In this document: positions 61,932 through 64,000 of the stretch, one piece after another | Numbering within the stretch: the stretch's first letter is position 1 | Layout: each line of letters opens with the position of its first letter | DNA from: Parnassius smintheus behrii | Taxonomy: Eukaryota; Arthropoda; Insecta; Lepidoptera; Papilionidae | Direction of reading: 5' to 3' | Assembly (NCBI GenBank): GCA_036936625.1 | Contig: JAUPFT010000008.1 | Coordinates: 28,353,374-28,417,373 of the forward strand | Length of the DNA: 64,000 bases | Translations under genes and position numbers: made by a program | Notes under the pieces: generated by a model | Told to the model about the DNA's origin: nothing | Databases searched by the model: none | What the model saw: the letters and a program-made list of their open reading frames with translations, nothing else

Positions 61932-63567
61932 AACAGAAACAGAAACTTTTTATTCAATGTGGATTATAAACAATACTTATTGAAAGTAAATTTTTTCATT
62001 TACCACTGGTTCGCAAAAAAAAACCTCTGTCCGAGGAAGAACCAGCAAGAAACCCAGCGGTAATTTTTTTTTTTTTCAAATAATAGCTTACAATCATGTA
62101 TAAAATTAACAACACTGTCTTGTGTTAAAAATTAGAAATAGCTTTGTAGCGATCACCCTTCCCAGGGGTTATTATCTTAAAATTTAAGTTATTATAATAA
62201 ATTCCTTATTATTATATTATATATCCCTTTTTACACAAACATAGTTTAATGAAATTTTTGAACTTTGCGTATGACAAATTTTGTACATTTTCTGGGATTT
62301 TGTTGTAAAAGCGTATACATCGCCCCAAGAATGAATTATTGACTCGGTGGAGTCGAGTAACTGGTACTACTAGCTTGTGTCTGTTCCTAGTATTTACAGA
62401 ATAAATATCACTTATTTTTGCAAAACTACGTTTATTCTTGTGTACGTACATTACATTTATATAAATGTATTGTGAGGCCAGAGTTAATATATAAATTTCC
62501 TTAAATTTTTGTCTCAGTGACTCTTTTGGTTTTAAATTATATATTGCTCTAATGACCCTCTTCTGTAACATAAATATAATTTCAGTGTCAGTCGCGTGTC
62601 CCCACAGCAAAATACCCTACGACATAATGCTATGGAAATAACTAAAATAAACTATTCTAGCTGTTTCAACACTGGTAAGAGTTCTAACCTTTTTACGGCT
62701 TATGATGAAGAACTAAATCTGCTTGCTAGTTTTGACATATTTGGGAGCAATTGAAGCTTTGCGTCTAGTGCGATTTCAAGAAAAATGATGGTATCAATAA
62801 GACATAGTTCTTCCCCATTTACAATTACAGTATTAACATGTTTGACGTTAGGAGTTTCGAATTTCATATATTCAGTTTTAGTTTTTAAACGCAAATTATT
62901 TAGTATTTAAATGCTACCTAATTATTAACATTAAAGCAATTGACTAACTTAGCTATAGCATTATTTACTTCGTCGTAATTTAATAACTGACGTTTTAATT
63001 TGAAAATTAATGAAGTATCATCAGCAAATAATACTATATCATGGTTATCCCCTACTATGTAAGGTAAGTCTTTAATATATACAAGAAACAGAAAGAGGCC
63101 GAGAATTGAGCTCTGAGGCACGCCCATTTGTACAACCTACCCGGAAGAAATCATACTATTAATGATACGTTTTTGCGTTCTGTCACTTAAATACAAAATA
63201 ATTAATTTAAAAGCATCACTTCTTACACCGTAGTGTTAAAGTTTCCTGATTAATGTTTCATGGTGAACACAATCGAAGTCCTTCGATAGGTCACAGAATA
63301 TACCCAAAGCATTCTGTGTATTCTCCCATGCATTAAAGATATATTTAATAAGCTCAACACCAGCATCAGTTATCGAGAGACCTCTTGTGAAACCGAATTG
63401 ATTTTTATGAAGTAAATTATTTACGTCAAAAAAATTAACGTTTGATCAAGAATAATTTTTTCAAAAAATTTACTAAGTATTGGCTGTACAGAAATAGTTC
63501 TAAATTTAGCGGGGTCCTTTGTACTGCCAGATTTAAATAAAGGTATTACTTTACTATGCTTCATTAA
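61932..63567 (-). mobile_element. Jockey-like LINE, 5' part lost to a piggyBac insertion
   Basis: Minus strand, from 63,567 down. Pieces in order: KHSKVIPLFKSGSTKDPAKF (63,560), LSKFFEKII, NQFGFTRGLSITDAG, FCDLSKDFDCVHHETL (first catalytic Asp), MGVPQSSILGLFLFLVYIKD, VLFADDTSLIF (about 63,035), FLEIALDAKLQLLPN, LWGHATDTEIIFMLQKRVIR and CIRFYNKIPENV, ending near 62,212. The 3' UTR includes the ACCTCTGTCCGAGGAAGAAC region (62,020) and an AATAAAAAG signal. Several stops and frameshifts break the ORF. Confidence 0.85.
62212..62610 (-). pseudogene. C-terminal part of the jockey-like RT protein
   Basis: A 132-codon open frame with MLWGHATDTEIIFMLQKRVI, SLRQKFKEIYILTLASQYI, HKLVVPVTRLHRVNNSFLG and IRFYNKIPENVQNLSYAKFK then KLCLCKKGYI. 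It is the C-terminal domain that follows the RT thumb in jockey-group LINEs. Upstream pieces of the same protein lie at 62,700-62,894 and 62,918-63,560 in changing frames. Confidence 0.85.
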
Positions 63568-64000
63568 CCCTCGGCGTGCCTGGTGGAAAAAAGTTACATG
63601 GCGTGCCTGGTGGGTCTGTGAGACCCAAATTTTGAATATTTTTTTCTCCTATAAATTGATATCAATGTAGTATATTTTTTGATTTTATAATAAAATTAAA
63701 CATGTTTTTTAGGATTTCAAATAAAATATGTGTTCAAATTAATAATATTTTAATAGAATTTTAATTAAACTTTTACCTCGTTTTTAACGTATAATTAAAC
63801 ATCTTATTTTCATAAACATCCAAAATCAACTAAAACAAAAGAAATCACAATCAGACTTTGGGGATCATAAGGCACATAAGGTTATCTTATATTCTAAGCT
63901 AAAATAATTAGTCTTCATCATTTTCAGGAACATTGCCTTTGAAGCAATTTCCGCACTGGAATATTGCATGATCTAGGCACACGTGGCTTTTGCACGTCTC
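63564..64000 (-). mobile_element. piggyBac-like transposon, one end, runs off the window
   Basis: TTAA (63,564-63,567) is followed by CCCTCGGCGTGCCTGGTGG, the arrangement expected at a piggyBac insertion (TTAA target, ends starting with CCC). GGCGTGCCTGGTGG recurs at 63,573 and 63,600, and GGGTCTGTGAGACCC (63,612-63,626) is a small hairpin. A piggyBac-type transposase C-terminus lies inside at 63,908-64,000. The other end is outside the window. The element interrupts the jockey-like LINE. Confidence 0.8.
63908..64000 (-). CDS. piggyBac-like transposase, C-terminal cysteine-rich domain (partial)
   Basis: The frame is open from the window edge to a TAA at 63,908-63,910 and reads ETCKSHVCLDHAIFQCGNCF then KGNVPENDED, 30 codons. 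The C..HVC..H....C..C pattern fits the end of the cysteine-rich zinc-binding domain at the C-terminus of piggyBac transposases, which binds the transposon ends. The catalytic core lies beyond the window. About 340 bp of AT-rich non-coding sequence separates the stop from the TTAA end. There is no damage in the visible part. Confidence 0.8.
   Translation of the reverse strand, partial: ETCKSHVCLDHAIFQCGNCFKGNVPENDED

Overview
The window looks like insect nuclear DNA, most likely from a moth or butterfly: it is AT-rich, has no operons, carries a candidate intron with matching splice phases, and is packed with transposon families typical of Lepidoptera (RTE and jockey-like LINEs, BEL/Pao and Ty3/gypsy LTR elements, piggyBac, PIF/Harbinger and Tc1/mariner-group DNA transposons, a tRNA-derived SINE). 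I found no host gene I would call with confidence. It reads as a nested graveyard of mobile elements with a few young insertions.

Layout. 1-2.8 kb: an RTE LINE broken by a jockey-like LINE and a BEL LTR fragment. 2.8-10.6 kb: small remnants (LINE tails, a SINE, an internally deleted DDE transposase at 6.7-7.2 kb, a second RTE split by a repeat). 10,611-17,068: a complete BEL/Pao element (plus strand; 570/579-bp LTRs, TATAT target duplication) that has lost its integrase core. 18.1-20.2 kb: a TA-centred palindrome and the decayed 5' end of another BEL element. 21.2-27.4 kb: a degraded Ty3/gypsy element (minus strand), one LTR of which is split by an RNase H-bearing LINE. 27.4-30.1 kb: a decayed coding stretch, then AT-rich DNA. 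30.2-31.8 kb: an RTE copy. 32,037-41,740: a DNA transposon with 31-bp inverted ends, carrying a spliced gene of a little-described arthropod family, and interrupted by a young BEL/Pao element at 34,098-41,183 (minus strand, TTAGG target duplication).

42.7-44.3 kb: PIF/Harbinger nuclease and BESS-motif remnants in divergent orientation. 45-51 kb: short repeats and a possible P-element-like remnant. 51.8-52.9 kb: a mariner-group DDD transposase. 53-61.6 kb: LINE scraps, a second SINE, repeats, one small membrane-protein ORF (59.5 kb), and a 3' RTE copy inserted into a 200-bp tandem duplication. 61.9-63.6 kb: a jockey-like LINE (minus strand), interrupted at a TTAA by a piggyBac-like element that runs off the right edge, where its cysteine-rich transposase C-terminus is visible.

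The elements do not form a pathway; what links them is nesting. Two BEL elements share a tRNA-Tyr-like primer site and a similar polypurine tract but carry different coding lesions, with LTR pairs differing by only about 0.5% (substitutions counted by eye). All family names come from recognising motifs by eye; no database search was possible.
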